A stretch of 10,160 bases of DNA from Ettlia oleoabundans (GCA_019693395.1 JAAMXP010004718.1:1-10160), one strand, 5' to 3'. Positions 1 through 8,800 are shown, counted from the stretch's first letter. A program made the numbers and translations. The notes: generated by a model not told the origin, from the sequence alone.

Positions 1-46
1 CCCCCCTCCCCGCCTGCCATGTGTGTTGGTGTGTTTGCACTTGCAG

Positions 47-2689
47 AATGGCTTGCAGCCTCTGTCTGTCAATGGAGAGGTGGAGCTCCAAGACATCACT
101 TTTGCCTACCCGCAACGCCCAGGTTTGTGCGCCAAGTGGCCTCGGGGCTTGTGCAACAGGCAGACTCTTCACTAGCCTTACGCATGCCGCGCTGCTCAAG
201 CAACACACGCAGCGTGCAATTGTGCAATCGCTTCTTGTGATAGCAAAGTGGCCTGCCTGCTGCTCACTGTGCCATGCATTGCAACAGCTGCCACCTACCC
301 CACCTGACTACTGCACACTGCCATGCTGGTGGCGCCCCCTAGCCCAACTCTTGATGCTGCACATAGTTTTGAAACAAAACTTCCACTCCCTTCATTTCCT
401 GTTCTTTACTTCTTGCTGCAGAGGTGAAGGTGTTCCGCCACTTCAACCTCCTGGTCCCTCCCGGCAAGACTGTGGCGCTCGTTGGTGAGAGCGGCAGCGG
501 CAAGTCCACAGTGATCGGGCTGATCGAGCGTTTCTATGACCCTCTGGCTGGCCAGGTAGGTGCAGTGTTGTGCGGGTGGGAGAGCATGATTGTAGTTCCA
601 GAGGTTTGCAGCTAGCTCCAAACACCACATGCCAGCCTGCGGCTCTGAAATCCACACATCGCCTCACACATTATGCCTCACCATCCCTGCAGGTGCTGCT
701 GGATGGGCGGGACATTCGGGAGCTCAACCTGCGGTGGCTGAGGGAGCAGATTGGGCTGGTGGGGCAGGAGCCAGTGCTCTTCAACCTGACGGTCAAAGGT
801 GGGGCAGCCGGCTGGCTGTCGCTACACCCCGGCATTTGTGCGGAGTGCAGTGGCAGCTGGCAGGAAAGCTCAAGGGGCTAACCCTACCTACACAGCCGCG
901 TCATGCCGCGTTGCATTCCTGTGGTTGCTGCTGCTCTGCTTGGCGGGCGGCAGAAGGCTGTGCCACATTGACACCTCATAGCGGTGCCTGTGTCAGTCCT
1001 GCATACATGGTTGGTGGTGCAACTTCGTCACCTTTTTGTATGCGGCCCGTCCGCCACTCACCCATCTATCTCCTCCCACCCTTTGGTTTCCGCACCGAGG
1101 GCACACAGCCACTCCCCCGACCCACCCACCACCCCCCCACCACCCACGCGGGTATGCAGAGAATATTCGGTATGGGCGGCCCGATGCCACAGACGAGCAG
1201 GTGGAGGCGGCAGCTCGGGCAGCCAATGCCCTCAGCTTCATCTCCCGCCTGCCGGAGCAGTTCAACACCAAGGTGAGATGCGGTACAGCAGTACAGTGGC
1301 GATGGTGCCGCTGCGCTGCCCAGAGTGCCCGCTGCTTAACTGCGCCCCGTTGCCGCCCACCCCACCACCACAACAGCACACACATGCACGTACGCACGCA
1401 CGCACGCACGCACGCACGCACCGCTATGGCATGAGAGCAATAGGATCGACCCTCCCTAGTCCTGTGCGAGCCTCATTGTAGCAAGCCTGAGCCGCCCAGC
1501 TAGCTCCCTGGCTCAGGTCCAAGAGGGTCTGGCTGCGTCTTGGGTTTTATGTAACAGACAGCTGTGCCGATTTCTGCCCGCTTGCACGCACGTTCTCTTG
1601 CCGTGCTGCAGCTGGGCGAGGGCGGCATCTCCCTCAGTGGGGGCCAGAAGCAGCGTGTGGCTATCGCTCGGGCCATCGTCAAAGATCCCAAGGCAAGCAT
1701 GGGGTGTCGGATGTATATGCATAGTTGGGTACGACCATAATGTGCTGTGCTGTGCTGTGTCGTGCTGTGCTGTACCGTGTTGGGTAGTGCAGTGCTTGCC
1801 ATCTCAGCTTGACCTGTGCATGAGCACACACATTTCTGGTTGCCCTCTTTGCAGCCGCCGCCCACCCACACACACAAACTCACAACCCCACCTCCACCCC
1901 GCTCCTCACATCTGCTTCAGATCCTGCTTCTGGATGAGGCCACCTCTGCCCTTGATGCCGAGAGCGAGCGGGTGGTGCAGGATGCACTGGACAGGCTCAT
2001 GGTGGGGCGCACCACAGTGGTGGTGGCTCACAGGTGGGGCATGGAAAGCCTGCGGGCAAGTGGCATTTAAACTTGCAGCACCGCTCAGGCTGTGGGCAGG
2101 CAGAGGCGGATGCGTCGTGAAGCCGCTGGATTCCCGCTATGTATCACAGAGCATTGCGTTTGCTTGCCAAGCTACACCACTCTCGCCCGGGGCCTGTTGC
2201 AGGCTGAGCACGGTTCGGGACGCCGACGTCATTGCTGTGGTGAACCGCGGGAGAATCATCGAGCAGGGCTCACATGAGGAGGTGCGCAGCTATCACAACC
2301 GTATCGTAGACCATGTTCATGTCTCATGAAATATGAGGGTGGTTATCTTAAAAATGGAAGGGCTGGTGGGGCGTGAGGTGACATGCCGCTTGGGAAACGC
2401 AGTTGCGGTATACATGCATACTTGTATCGACTGCTGTTGCTTAATAGCGTGTGCCGTTCTACCAATTCCCTGGCCACTGGCGAATCCCATTCTTTTCTGC
2501 ACCCCTCCCCCCGTGCGTCACTGGTGTGTCCGCCCGTCTACCTGCCTGCAGCTTATGGCCCTGCCACACGGCGCGTATGCCCGCCTTGTCCGCCACCAGC
2601 TGACCCGCAGCACCACCGGTGCTGGGCGCGCTGCAGCGGGCTCCCGCCATATCCACAGCCTCACTGCTGGTGGCGGCAGCCAGCACTAG
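47..2689 (+). CDS. ABCB-type ABC transporter, C-terminal nucleotide-binding domain (5'-partial, 8 exons)
   Basis: Exons: 47-122, 422-555, 693-798, 1160-1272, 1612-1692, 1921-2033, 2203-2281, 2552-2689. Together they are 840 nt, 279 codons plus TAG, in one unbroken frame. The product is an ATPase domain that drives export across a membrane by ATP hydrolysis. Seen, in residues of the partial protein: A-loop Tyr in FAYPQRP (about 21), Walker [10 protein letters not shown] (47-55), Q-loop in LVGQEPVLF (Gln 95), signature LSGGQKQR (151-158), Walker [13 protein letters not shown] (171-182, catalytic Glu 176), H-loop VVVAHRLSTV (His 207). All catalytic residues are intact. The F-x-YP-x-RP motif and the Walker B to H-loop stretch are typical of the ABCB (MDR/TAP) subfamily. 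About 45 residues follow, rich in Gly, Ser and Ala, then the stop. Transmembrane exons must lie before base 47, so I cannot tell a full-length transporter's second domain from a half-transporter. Substrate and membrane are unknown. Confidence 0.93.
1392..1420. repeat. (ACGC)n tetranucleotide microsatellite
   Basis: Seven perfect ACGC units plus one base, inside the ABC transporter intron 1273-1611. The flank 1376-1391 is a degenerate CA/ACGT run. It is an alternating purine-pyrimidine stretch, likely length-polymorphic, with no evident coding role. Confidence 0.95.
1693..1920 (+). other. GC-AG intron in the ABC transporter gene
   Basis: The exon ending IVKDPK at 1692 is followed by GCAAGC instead of a GT donor. 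The frame resumes at 1921 with [12 protein letters not shown] after CTTCAG. The join restores the invariant order between signature and Walker B motifs, so the junction is secure. AAG|GCAAGC fits the consensus of rare GC-AG introns. No GT donor gives a sensible join here. The intron also contains a pentanucleotide repeat (1741-1780) and a C/A-rich tract before the acceptor. Confidence 0.85.
1741..1780. repeat. Degenerate TGTGC pentanucleotide repeat
   Basis: Eight five-base units: three perfect TGTGC copies, then TGTGT, CGTGC, TGTGC, TGTAC and CGTGT. It lies inside the GC-AG intron of the ABC transporter gene. Confidence 0.9.
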
Positions 2690-3539
2690 CCCTAACTGGG
2701 CGGTGCTCTGGAGCAGACCAACGTTGTGGCGCCGACGGCGCTGCTTGCCAAAGTTCCTGGCATCAACAGCGGCACCAGGGCCGGATCAATAATAACTCCT
2801 AAAACACTAAAACATGTCGGCGCCAATGCTTTGTGGCCGTGCAGCTTCTCCGCATTGAATCATTCCCATTGCCACCCTTTATACCTTTTGGCGTTCTCAC
2901 TCTTGCATGCATCTTCTACCCAAGGGAGTGGCATCTGGGGTGTGATGCCACCTTCTTGCTCTTTATTATTGCGACCCTAGTCGACACTCCAAGCATGCAC
3001 CTTTCATTTGGCCTCTCTCCCCAGTCACCCCTTTCACCACTCTTGTTTCCAGAGCATCTCCAGAAGCCCCCAATCTGTTTCCCAACCAGTCGATCAACTC
3101 AAATCAACATTTTTGCACTTTCCTATAATTTCAGTTGGCCCCGAGCCATCACCATCACCCCATGCGCATCCATCTCCTGTTAGCTCCAGCCATCCGCGCG
3201 TGCACTGCGCCCACTTTGTGAGCAAGTAGACGTAGGCTTCGTGCGTGCATTTGAGCAGCTAGGGTGTTGCACCCGTTAATAGGTCAGCATAAGGGAATAA
3301 CAAGGTTGTCTTCTCCGGCGCACGTGCGCTGCTGCTGCAGCTCCCACCGCAGTCAGGCCAATTGGAAGAGCTCTAGCCTCTAGCGGTGTGGCAGCGACGG
3401 TGCAACACGCTCCCATCAATCAACACACACTCATCCAGCGCAGACGTGGCTCCCAACAAGAATAGTACAACAGGCTGGGCGGCTCAGGCAGCTGAAATGC
3501 AGCTCCTAAGTCGGCTCAGCCAGCTAGCTTGGAGCCAGC
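2690..3539. other. Intergenic region between convergent 3' ends
   Basis: 850 bp between the TAG of the ABC transporter (+) and the TGA of the LHCA gene (-). It should hold both 3' UTRs. Neither strand has a TGTAA in this interval. It is less GC-rich and more pyrimidine-rich on the plus strand than the genes. Open frames here (for example 2833-3183) lack any recognisable domain or splice support. The part at 3318-3374 holds a cluster of short perfect palindromes, listed separately. Confidence 0.75.
3318..3374. promoter_or_regulatory. Palindrome cluster with a G-box and a double CCAAT
   Basis: Four perfect palindromes lie in 57 bp: GCGCACGTGCGC (3318-3329, centred on the G-box CACGTG), GCTGCAGC (3334-3341), CCAATTGG (3358-3365, a CCAAT box on each strand) and AGAGCTCT (3367-3374). 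G-boxes and CCAAT boxes are plant-lineage promoter elements bound by bZIP/bHLH and NF-Y factors. Their position between two 3' ends is unexpected. The regulatory reading is inference only. Confidence 0.3.
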
Positions 3540-5814
3540 TCAGAAGGTGCCGCCAAGCAGGTTGTGCGTGCGGTCGGTGAGGAAGGGCAGGGACACGCCT
3601 GCGGCAAGGGGAAGGCGGCCAGACAGCAAGAGGCATGCAGTCAGCAAGAATACCAGCTGTGCATGTTGCTGGCTCTAGTGATCGCCGCCGGCACCAGCCA
3701 GGAGCTTGTGGTAGCATCCCAGCTCAATTAGCTTGATATGCACCAGCAGCTGGGGGCCCTCCATCTCTCACCGTTGTTGATGAAGTGGTTGGCCCAAGGG
3801 TTCTCAAGGTGCTTGGCCAGCTGCTCAAGGGGGCTGCCAGGCTGCGCGTTGTGCTGCGCAACAAAGCCTGCAGGTCACGCACAGGGAGTTGGTGAATGAA
3901 CAAGAGCATGATAAGTGATAAAAACGGGTCGAATTGTGGCACCGGGTCGTCCACCCACCCATCCAGCCACAACAGCCAGCCACCCTGCGACCCAGCATTT
4001 CCACCAATGACCAGTGCACCAGACATCGAGGCACCCACCCAGGAAGGCCATCATTGCGAGGCGGCCGTTCTTGATCTCCTTCTGCTTCAGGCCCTTGAAG
4101 TCGTTCTTGGAGAAGCTCAGGGGGTCAAAGCCTGCGGGCATGGCAGGAAGCGGAACAAAGTGAGAAACTCGACTGTAGAAGTGCCCAGAAGCGCCGTGTC
4201 ACTATGTCCTCGCTGCCACCTGCATTTGTGTTTTGGTCACCAGCATGCCGTAACACCAAACCTTCCAAAGCCTGCTGCCACCGGGCAGGCCCGATACCAA
4301 TCAACTCTCTCGAAGCCAGCCACTCCGCCTTGACCATTCCCTTCCAAGCTGCACCCACCGGGGTAGCCAAGCTCCACGTAGTTGATCTTGTTGCCAAAGG
4401 GGTCGGTGACGTTTGAGCCGGGCTTGATGTAGTCCTGCGCGCGGTTGCACTCAGCCCAGCCGAACAGCAGGAAGCTGCAGAGGAAGGAGAACCAGTGCAG
4501 GTGTAAGGTGTGGAGTTGTGGAAGTAAAATTAAAGTGGGGTGGCAGGCTGGTGGAGCCCCGTATGCCCAGCGCCATCACTGCTCCTCTTTGGAAGGATTC
4601 CGGCATGTTGGGCCTTAACCACACGCATTACACCCTGGCTCGGCCGCAAGTCGTGTGACCAGCGCCGATGCTGCCTCACTTGCAAAACAGCCTGAGTGTT
4701 ACGCATGCCTGCAGTTCCCTGCCCTCTCGTACCTGATGGCAATCAGGGTCTCCCTGGGAGCCCAGAAAGAGCTCTTCTCAACATCAAACCAGTACACGTT
4801 GGCAGCAGCACCGCCTGCGCCTGCGCTGTGCAGCAGCTCCTGCATGGGCATGGCGGCATGTGGTGATGAGGCACAACAATACAGGGTTTCAAACAGGGGA
4901 TTGACATTCAGGGATAGTTTGAAGGAATTTACCATGTGTAACCACAACACAACAGCACCTATGCGCAGCAGGGACGAGGGGCTGGCAGGCAGCACTGCAT
5001 TAACGCATGATGGGATGCAAACCGACACAGATGTGGCGCTGATAGTACTGCAACATCGACAGTCTACCATTGGTGATGCTTAACAAGCAGCTACAGCACC
5101 CGCATGAACGAACCTGGACCAGGATGCCTGCCACGCCCAACATGGCCCAGCGACCGTTCTGCAGCTCTGCCTGCTGGTACCACTTCAGGGCAGTCTCGTT
5201 CTTGCCAAGGCCCAGGGGGTCAAAGCCGTAGTCTGCGAGTAGAAGGAGGCCAAAAGGTGAGCCACACAGTGCTGTTAACCACGGCAACGAGCATGGCAGG
5301 AGCAGCAGCGCTGATGTCAGCAATGCCAGGCTGGCATGGCTGGCGCACACGCAGCGTGCGCATTACGCTGGCGGCAAATGTGCCAGCCCTGCTGTCAGCT
5401 ATGGTGCTACACCCAGGCGCTCATCCGCTCAGCCAACAAGCAGTTTGGGTGGTGCTGGCGGGCTGGCAAGCGGGCTGGCGGCGGCAGCGCTGCCTGCTCA
5501 CTTCCGGCCATGTCCTTGCCCTTCAGGTGTTCGGGCACCTCAGCGCTGGGTGCCCAGCCAGCGGCGGCACGCACAGCCACCGTGGAGCGGCGGCCGGGCT
5601 GCAAGCAGGGGTTAGGCAGGCAGGGCGTGGTCGGGTAAGGCGAGGCCCAGCTGGCTTAACCCCGTTCTATTGACGCCAATCGGCTGACAAATGCTGAATT
5701 CAGGCTAAAGGAGGGTTATGGAACCTGAAGACGGGCAGAACGGCGTTCCACGCCGGTGCTCACCCGCACAGCCACGGCGGGCTTGACGAAGCTGGCAGCA
5801 ATGCAGGCCTGCAT
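3540..5814 (-). CDS. Chlorophyll a/b-binding protein, LHCA type, Asn ligand form (8 exons, 245 aa)
   Basis: Exons on the minus strand: 5814-5764, 5598-5502, 5232-5114, 4839-4733, 4474-4359, 4131-4039, 3867-3772, 3598-3540; total 738 nt including TGA. The product is an antenna protein of photosystem I, imported into the chloroplast and inserted in thylakoids. The N-terminus (MQACIAAS, then basic and Ala-rich) is a transit peptide, probably cut near VAVRAAA (25-31). Helix B holds [11 protein letters not shown] with Glu 72, Asn 75 and Arg 77. Helix C is about 119-137 with Glu 133 and Arg 136. Helix A is [13 protein letters not shown] with Glu 182, Asn 185 and Arg 187; later come Gln 199 and His 214 (KHLENPW). 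Asn 75 replaces the usual His. The loop before helix C has a Gly/Ala-rich insert, and after helix C YPG-FDPL is one Gly shorter than usual. The first donor was chosen by analogy with the neighbouring LHCA gene; CAG|GTTCCA at 5725/5724 is also in frame. The paralogue number cannot be assigned. Confidence 0.93.
5404..5445 (-). other. Conserved block in intron 2 of the minus-strand LHCA gene
   Basis: It starts 56 nt inside the intron (donor at 5501). It aligns with 6496-6540 in intron 2 of the plus-strand LHCA gene, sharing AACTGCTTGTTG and, after a one-base gap, GGATGAGCGCC. I count 38 matches in 45 columns by eye. Weaker similarity runs from the donor (GTGAGCA, then GCAGC) up to this block. 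Confidence 0.7.
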
Positions 5815-6012
5815 CTCGTTGCTGGATGGGTCTCTACCGTCGAAAGAGAGGAGACAAGGCTTGCGGGCGATGTTGCTCAGCATGACCCTCCAATTTTTTC
5901 CGAATCTAAGCTTATCGCTTTCTTCGCGCCCATCGCGAGTTTCAGCGCCCTGGGGCACCCTGCAAGCCCATTCCACTCGTGAGATTTGTGGAGTCAATCA
6001 GCGTCACCCACA
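5815..6012. promoter_or_regulatory. Shared bidirectional promoter region of two LHCA genes
   Basis: Only 198 bp separate the start codons of two divergent LHCA genes, so both 5' UTRs and core promoters must fit here. I see no TATA box on either strand. A CCAAT box (plus strand) lies at 5890-5894. A GATAAG I-box (minus strand) lies at 5911-5916; it overlaps the 8-bp palindrome TAAGCTTA (5907-5914), which sits close to the midpoint. I-boxes are known in light-regulated plant genes. Shared light control of the two genes is inference. Confidence 0.65.
5890..5916. promoter_or_regulatory. CCAAT box and I-box (GATAAG) near the promoter centre
   Basis: CCAAT at 5890-5894 on the plus strand; GATAAG on the minus strand at 5916-5911, partly inside the palindrome TAAGCTTA at 5907-5914. 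They are matched by consensus only and short enough to occur by chance, but the position between two divergent LHCA starts makes a function plausible. Confidence 0.4.
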
Positions 6013-8603
6013 ATGCAGGCCCTGAGCGCCAAGACCGCAGTCGCTGGCACCCGCGTGGTGAGCCCCGCTCTTTTCAGCACGCTGCAAGGGCCTCAGTTGT
6101 TTACTATCATATACAGGTCGCGAAAGAGACGCCTGATTCGGGATTTCCGACCAGCGCACTGCGGCACACGCTGGGCATGGACCAAACCCCACCCTCTTCC
6201 AGCTGGGGTGTTTGCTCCCCCAGCACTCAATATCCAGCGTTCTGGATACTCTTCCTGATAGAACACGGTAATGGAGCAGCCGCTTGACGCACGTCATCAA
6301 TCCTGCTTCCTGCAGGTGGCCAAGGCACAGGGCCCCGCCCGCGCCGCGCGCTCCGGCGTGGTGGTGCGTGCTGCCGCCCGCGCCAACTGGCTGCCCGGCA
6401 ATGACTTCCCGGCGCACCTGGAGAACAGCAAGCTTCCCGGAAGTGAGCAAGCAGCATCGCCGTTGACTGCCTGCACAGCCTGCCACCGCGGCAGCAACTG
6501 CTTGTTGCCTCAGCTGGATGAGCGCCAGCGTGTTGCAACATGGTTGGCAGGCCCAGCAAGATCGGCAAGCGCATTTTGTTGCTGGAATTGGTGCTACTTG
6601 ATTTTCTCTACTGACTGGCGCTTCCAACGGTTCCCACCCTTTCCAGACTTCGGCTTTGACCCTCTGGGCCTGGGTGCTGACCCCGAGCGCCTGAACTGGT
6701 TCGCTGAGGCCGAGCGCGTGCACGCACGCTGGGCCATGCTTGGTGTGGCAGGCATCCTGGTGCAGGTGCGTGTGTGCTTGCAAAGCTTGCAAATTTGTGT
6801 GGCTGCTTGCAGCAGCGAACTGTAGGCGTCATTGCAGTGTGAACTGTGGCACGAATTGTCAACCAGCAGCAGTGATACTTAAACCAGATATCGCCAGCAC
6901 TTGTTGAAAGGCTGCACATGATGGGCTGCCAATCAATCTCGGCGGTTGTGGCAGCAGAATCAGCAGGGAGCTGGCTGGCTCTCGATCTAGGAGAAATCGC
7001 TGCCTGACTGCTTCTGTGCTGCTGCGCCCCAACTGCCAGCCCCACCTTTGGACAGTTGGGTGCTGCCGCACCTTAAAAAGGCAAAAGCTAGCTATAAGCG
7101 ATGCTCACCATCCCTCCTTCCTCTCCAACCTTCATGATCTGCCGCCCTGCAGGAGATTGTGAAGCCCGATGTGTTCTGGTACACCTCTGCCGTGGATGTT
7201 GAGCTGCCATTTGACATCACTGGCCTGCTGGCCTTCGAGCTGTTTGTGATGCACTGGGTGGAGTCCCGCCGCGGCTACGACATCAAGAACCCCGGCAGCA
7301 TGGACCAGGACCCCATCTTCTCCAACTTCAAGCTGCCCGCACACGAGGTGTGCCAAATGCCAACATGTGCCAGCTCTTTTGCCAATACTGAGCATGGTCG
7401 CTGAGTCGTTGGCAGCAGGGTGGCTGTGGGTGGCTGTGGACACTTGGGTGTGCGATGCAAGCTGCACTGAGGGGCATTGCGCCAATCGTGTCATGGGACC
7501 ATCGCTGCCAACCTAATCGAATGCCTATCAAAGTCGCCTATTGGCTTTTCCACCGCACGCACCTCCCTGCCTTTAACTCCTGGCCCTACTGCATTGCAGC
7601 CTGGCTACCCCGGCGGCATCTTTGCACCATTTGTGCCAGGTTCCATGGAGGAGCTGAAGCTGAAGGAGATCAAGAACGGTGAGCCTTCCGCCGCTTTGCT
7701 CTGCCGGCCAGCATAGTAGATCTACTTTTACAGCGTTTCACACTCCAGATAGGGAGGCATGCACCGAGCTCCCCATCAATGAACGTGCTGCTTGCCAGCT
7801 CAGCCACATGTTCCGCAGTGTGTTGCACTGTCCGCTCTTTGTGTCATATGGCCGTGTATTGCTTCCACTCGTTTCAGCTCTTTCACTCAGCAGCTGCCGG
7901 TCCATGTACATGAAGGCTAACCAATCAAGCATGCTTGACCATGACCTGACTGCCCCCGACACAGCCGCTACTTATCTTGCATGGCGCCTATGTTCCTGCC
8001 TGCAGGCCGCCTGGCTATGCTTGCCTTTGTTGGCTTCACCATGGCCGCGCAGATCACCGGCCTCAACCCCCTTGCTGCCCTGAGCGAGCACCTGGCAGAC
8101 CCACTCAACACCACCATCTGTAAGTACTTGTTGCTGGACTGACTCCGCTGCACCTGAATCTCAGCCCTTGCATAGCATTTCGCGTCGCATCAGCAAAACG
8201 ACGCTGCTGTTGGGCTTCTTTTCAGTGTTGCAATCCATCCTGCCTGCTGATAACTGCCTCACCCTGCCTCCAATTGTTGCACGTGTACTGCAGTCTCCAA
8301 GGCGGTGGTTGTGCCTGGTCAGGCGATCGTGCCCCCCTGCAAGATCCCCGACACCGTGCAGTTCCAGGGTGAGGGGTCACACCGCATGCATTGGGGCATT
8401 TTTGAAGCGTGACTCAAGGTTTTTTGGCTGCCATCTGCCACCATCGTCCAGTCGCGCTCGCTTCGACCAGGGCGTGCGTGCGATTCCCCCCCAACTCTGC
8501 TGGGCCCCTCGCTCACCAAGCGCCTGCCCATGGTGCCCCCTCTCCCTGCATTGCAGGCATCACCATCCCCGCCGGCTGCTTCCTGCACAGCCTGTGGCCT
8601 TGA
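6013..8603 (+). CDS. Chlorophyll a/b-binding protein, LHCA type, with C-terminal extension (8 exons, 266 aa)
   Basis: Exons: 6013-6057, 6316-6442, 6647-6765, 7153-7347, 7600-7678, 8006-8119, 8294-8368, 8557-8603; total 801 nt including TGA. The product is a thylakoid antenna protein expected to feed photosystem I. It starts MQA like its neighbour and has an Ala/Arg-rich transit peptide with likely cleavage near VVVRAAA, then [12 protein letters not shown] and [10 protein letters not shown]. Helix B is [11 protein letters not shown] with Glu 80, His 83 and Arg 85. Helix C is about 119-137 with Glu 134 and Arg 137. GYPGGIF precedes helix [14 protein letters not shown] with Glu 185, Asn 188 and Arg 190; Gln 204 and His 217 follow. 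The first three introns match the neighbour in position and phase, and exon 3 is 119 nt in both; later introns differ. Exons 7-8 add about 40 residues beyond the last conserved segment, with Cys 242 and Cys 259. From memory some green-algal Lhca proteins have a similar tail; the exact paralogue cannot be assigned. Confidence 0.95.
6202..6248 (+). other. Two adjacent intronic hairpins
   Basis: Within intron 1 of the plus-strand LHCA gene. Hairpin 1 pairs GCTGGGG (6202-6208) with CCCCAGC (6218-6224) across a 9-nt loop. Hairpin 2 pairs TATCCAG (6231-6237) with CTGGATA (6242-6248) across the tetraloop CGTT. Both seven-base stems are perfect and only six bases separate them. Function unknown; I see no snoRNA or tRNA hallmarks. 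Confidence 0.5.
6496..6540 (+). other. Conserved block in intron 2 of the plus-strand LHCA gene
   Basis: It starts 53 nt inside the intron (donor at 6443), nearly the same offset as its partner at 5445-5404 on the other strand. Both introns interrupt the same codon of the LHCA protein, so this is homologous intron sequence rather than a scattered repeat. Confidence 0.7.
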
Positions 8604-8657
8604 ACAGTATCGCTTGCCGAGATTGTTGTTGCTGCGCTCGGGCTTTGCTGCCTGAGA

Positions 8658-8676
8658 AGGGCCCCTTGTGGGCCCT
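8658..8676 (+). other. 3' UTR hairpin of the plus-strand LHCA gene
   Basis: AGGGCCC (8658-8664) pairs perfectly with GGGCCCT (8670-8676) across a 5-nt loop, about 55 nt after the stop codon. It would form a stable stem in the mRNA. No T run follows and bacterial-style termination is not expected here. Confidence 0.5.
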
Positions 8677-8800
8677 CACATTTACTGGCGGCTCGCCCGC
8701 CTACCGCTTGCTCTCTGCTGCTCCTCCTCAAATGAGATGAGAACTTTACCCCTCTTCCTCCTATTGCACATGCTACGGGGCGCTGTATTCCACGCCCCTC

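Noticed and set aside
629..1276. 215-codon open frame on the plus strand
   Set aside because: It overlaps ABC transporter exons in a different frame and reads through introns; the in-frame exons carry the conserved motifs.
2552..2689. ABC gene continuing past 2689 into a second transporter half
   Set aside because: The frame ends in TAG after an unstructured Gly/Ser-rich tail, and no transmembrane or second ATPase motifs appear before the next gene begins at 3540.
2833..3183. 116-codon hydrophobic open frame in the intergenic region
   Set aside because: No homology is recognisable, composition matches the pyrimidine-rich spacer, and there is no splice or polyadenylation support.
5104..5673. 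189-codon open frame on the plus strand
   Set aside because: It is antisense to exons 2 and 3 and introns of the minus-strand LHCA gene, with low-complexity Arg/Gly/Ala composition and no recognisable motif.
5725..5763. Alternative longer first exon of the minus-strand LHCA gene using donor CAG|GTTCCA
   Set aside because: It is in frame and cannot be excluded, but GTGAGC at 5763 matches the donor of exon 1 in the paired LHCA gene and gives a transit peptide of similar form.
5815..6012. TATA box for either LHCA gene
   Set aside because: No TATAAA-like sequence is present on either strand; the closest AT-rich stretch is the T run after the CCAAT box.
6004..6792. 262-codon open frame on the minus strand opposite the plus-strand LHCA gene
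   Set aside because: It runs antisense across exon 1, intron 1, exon 2, intron 2 and exon 3 of a well-supported gene. It shows no domain and is best explained by GC-rich codon shadowing.
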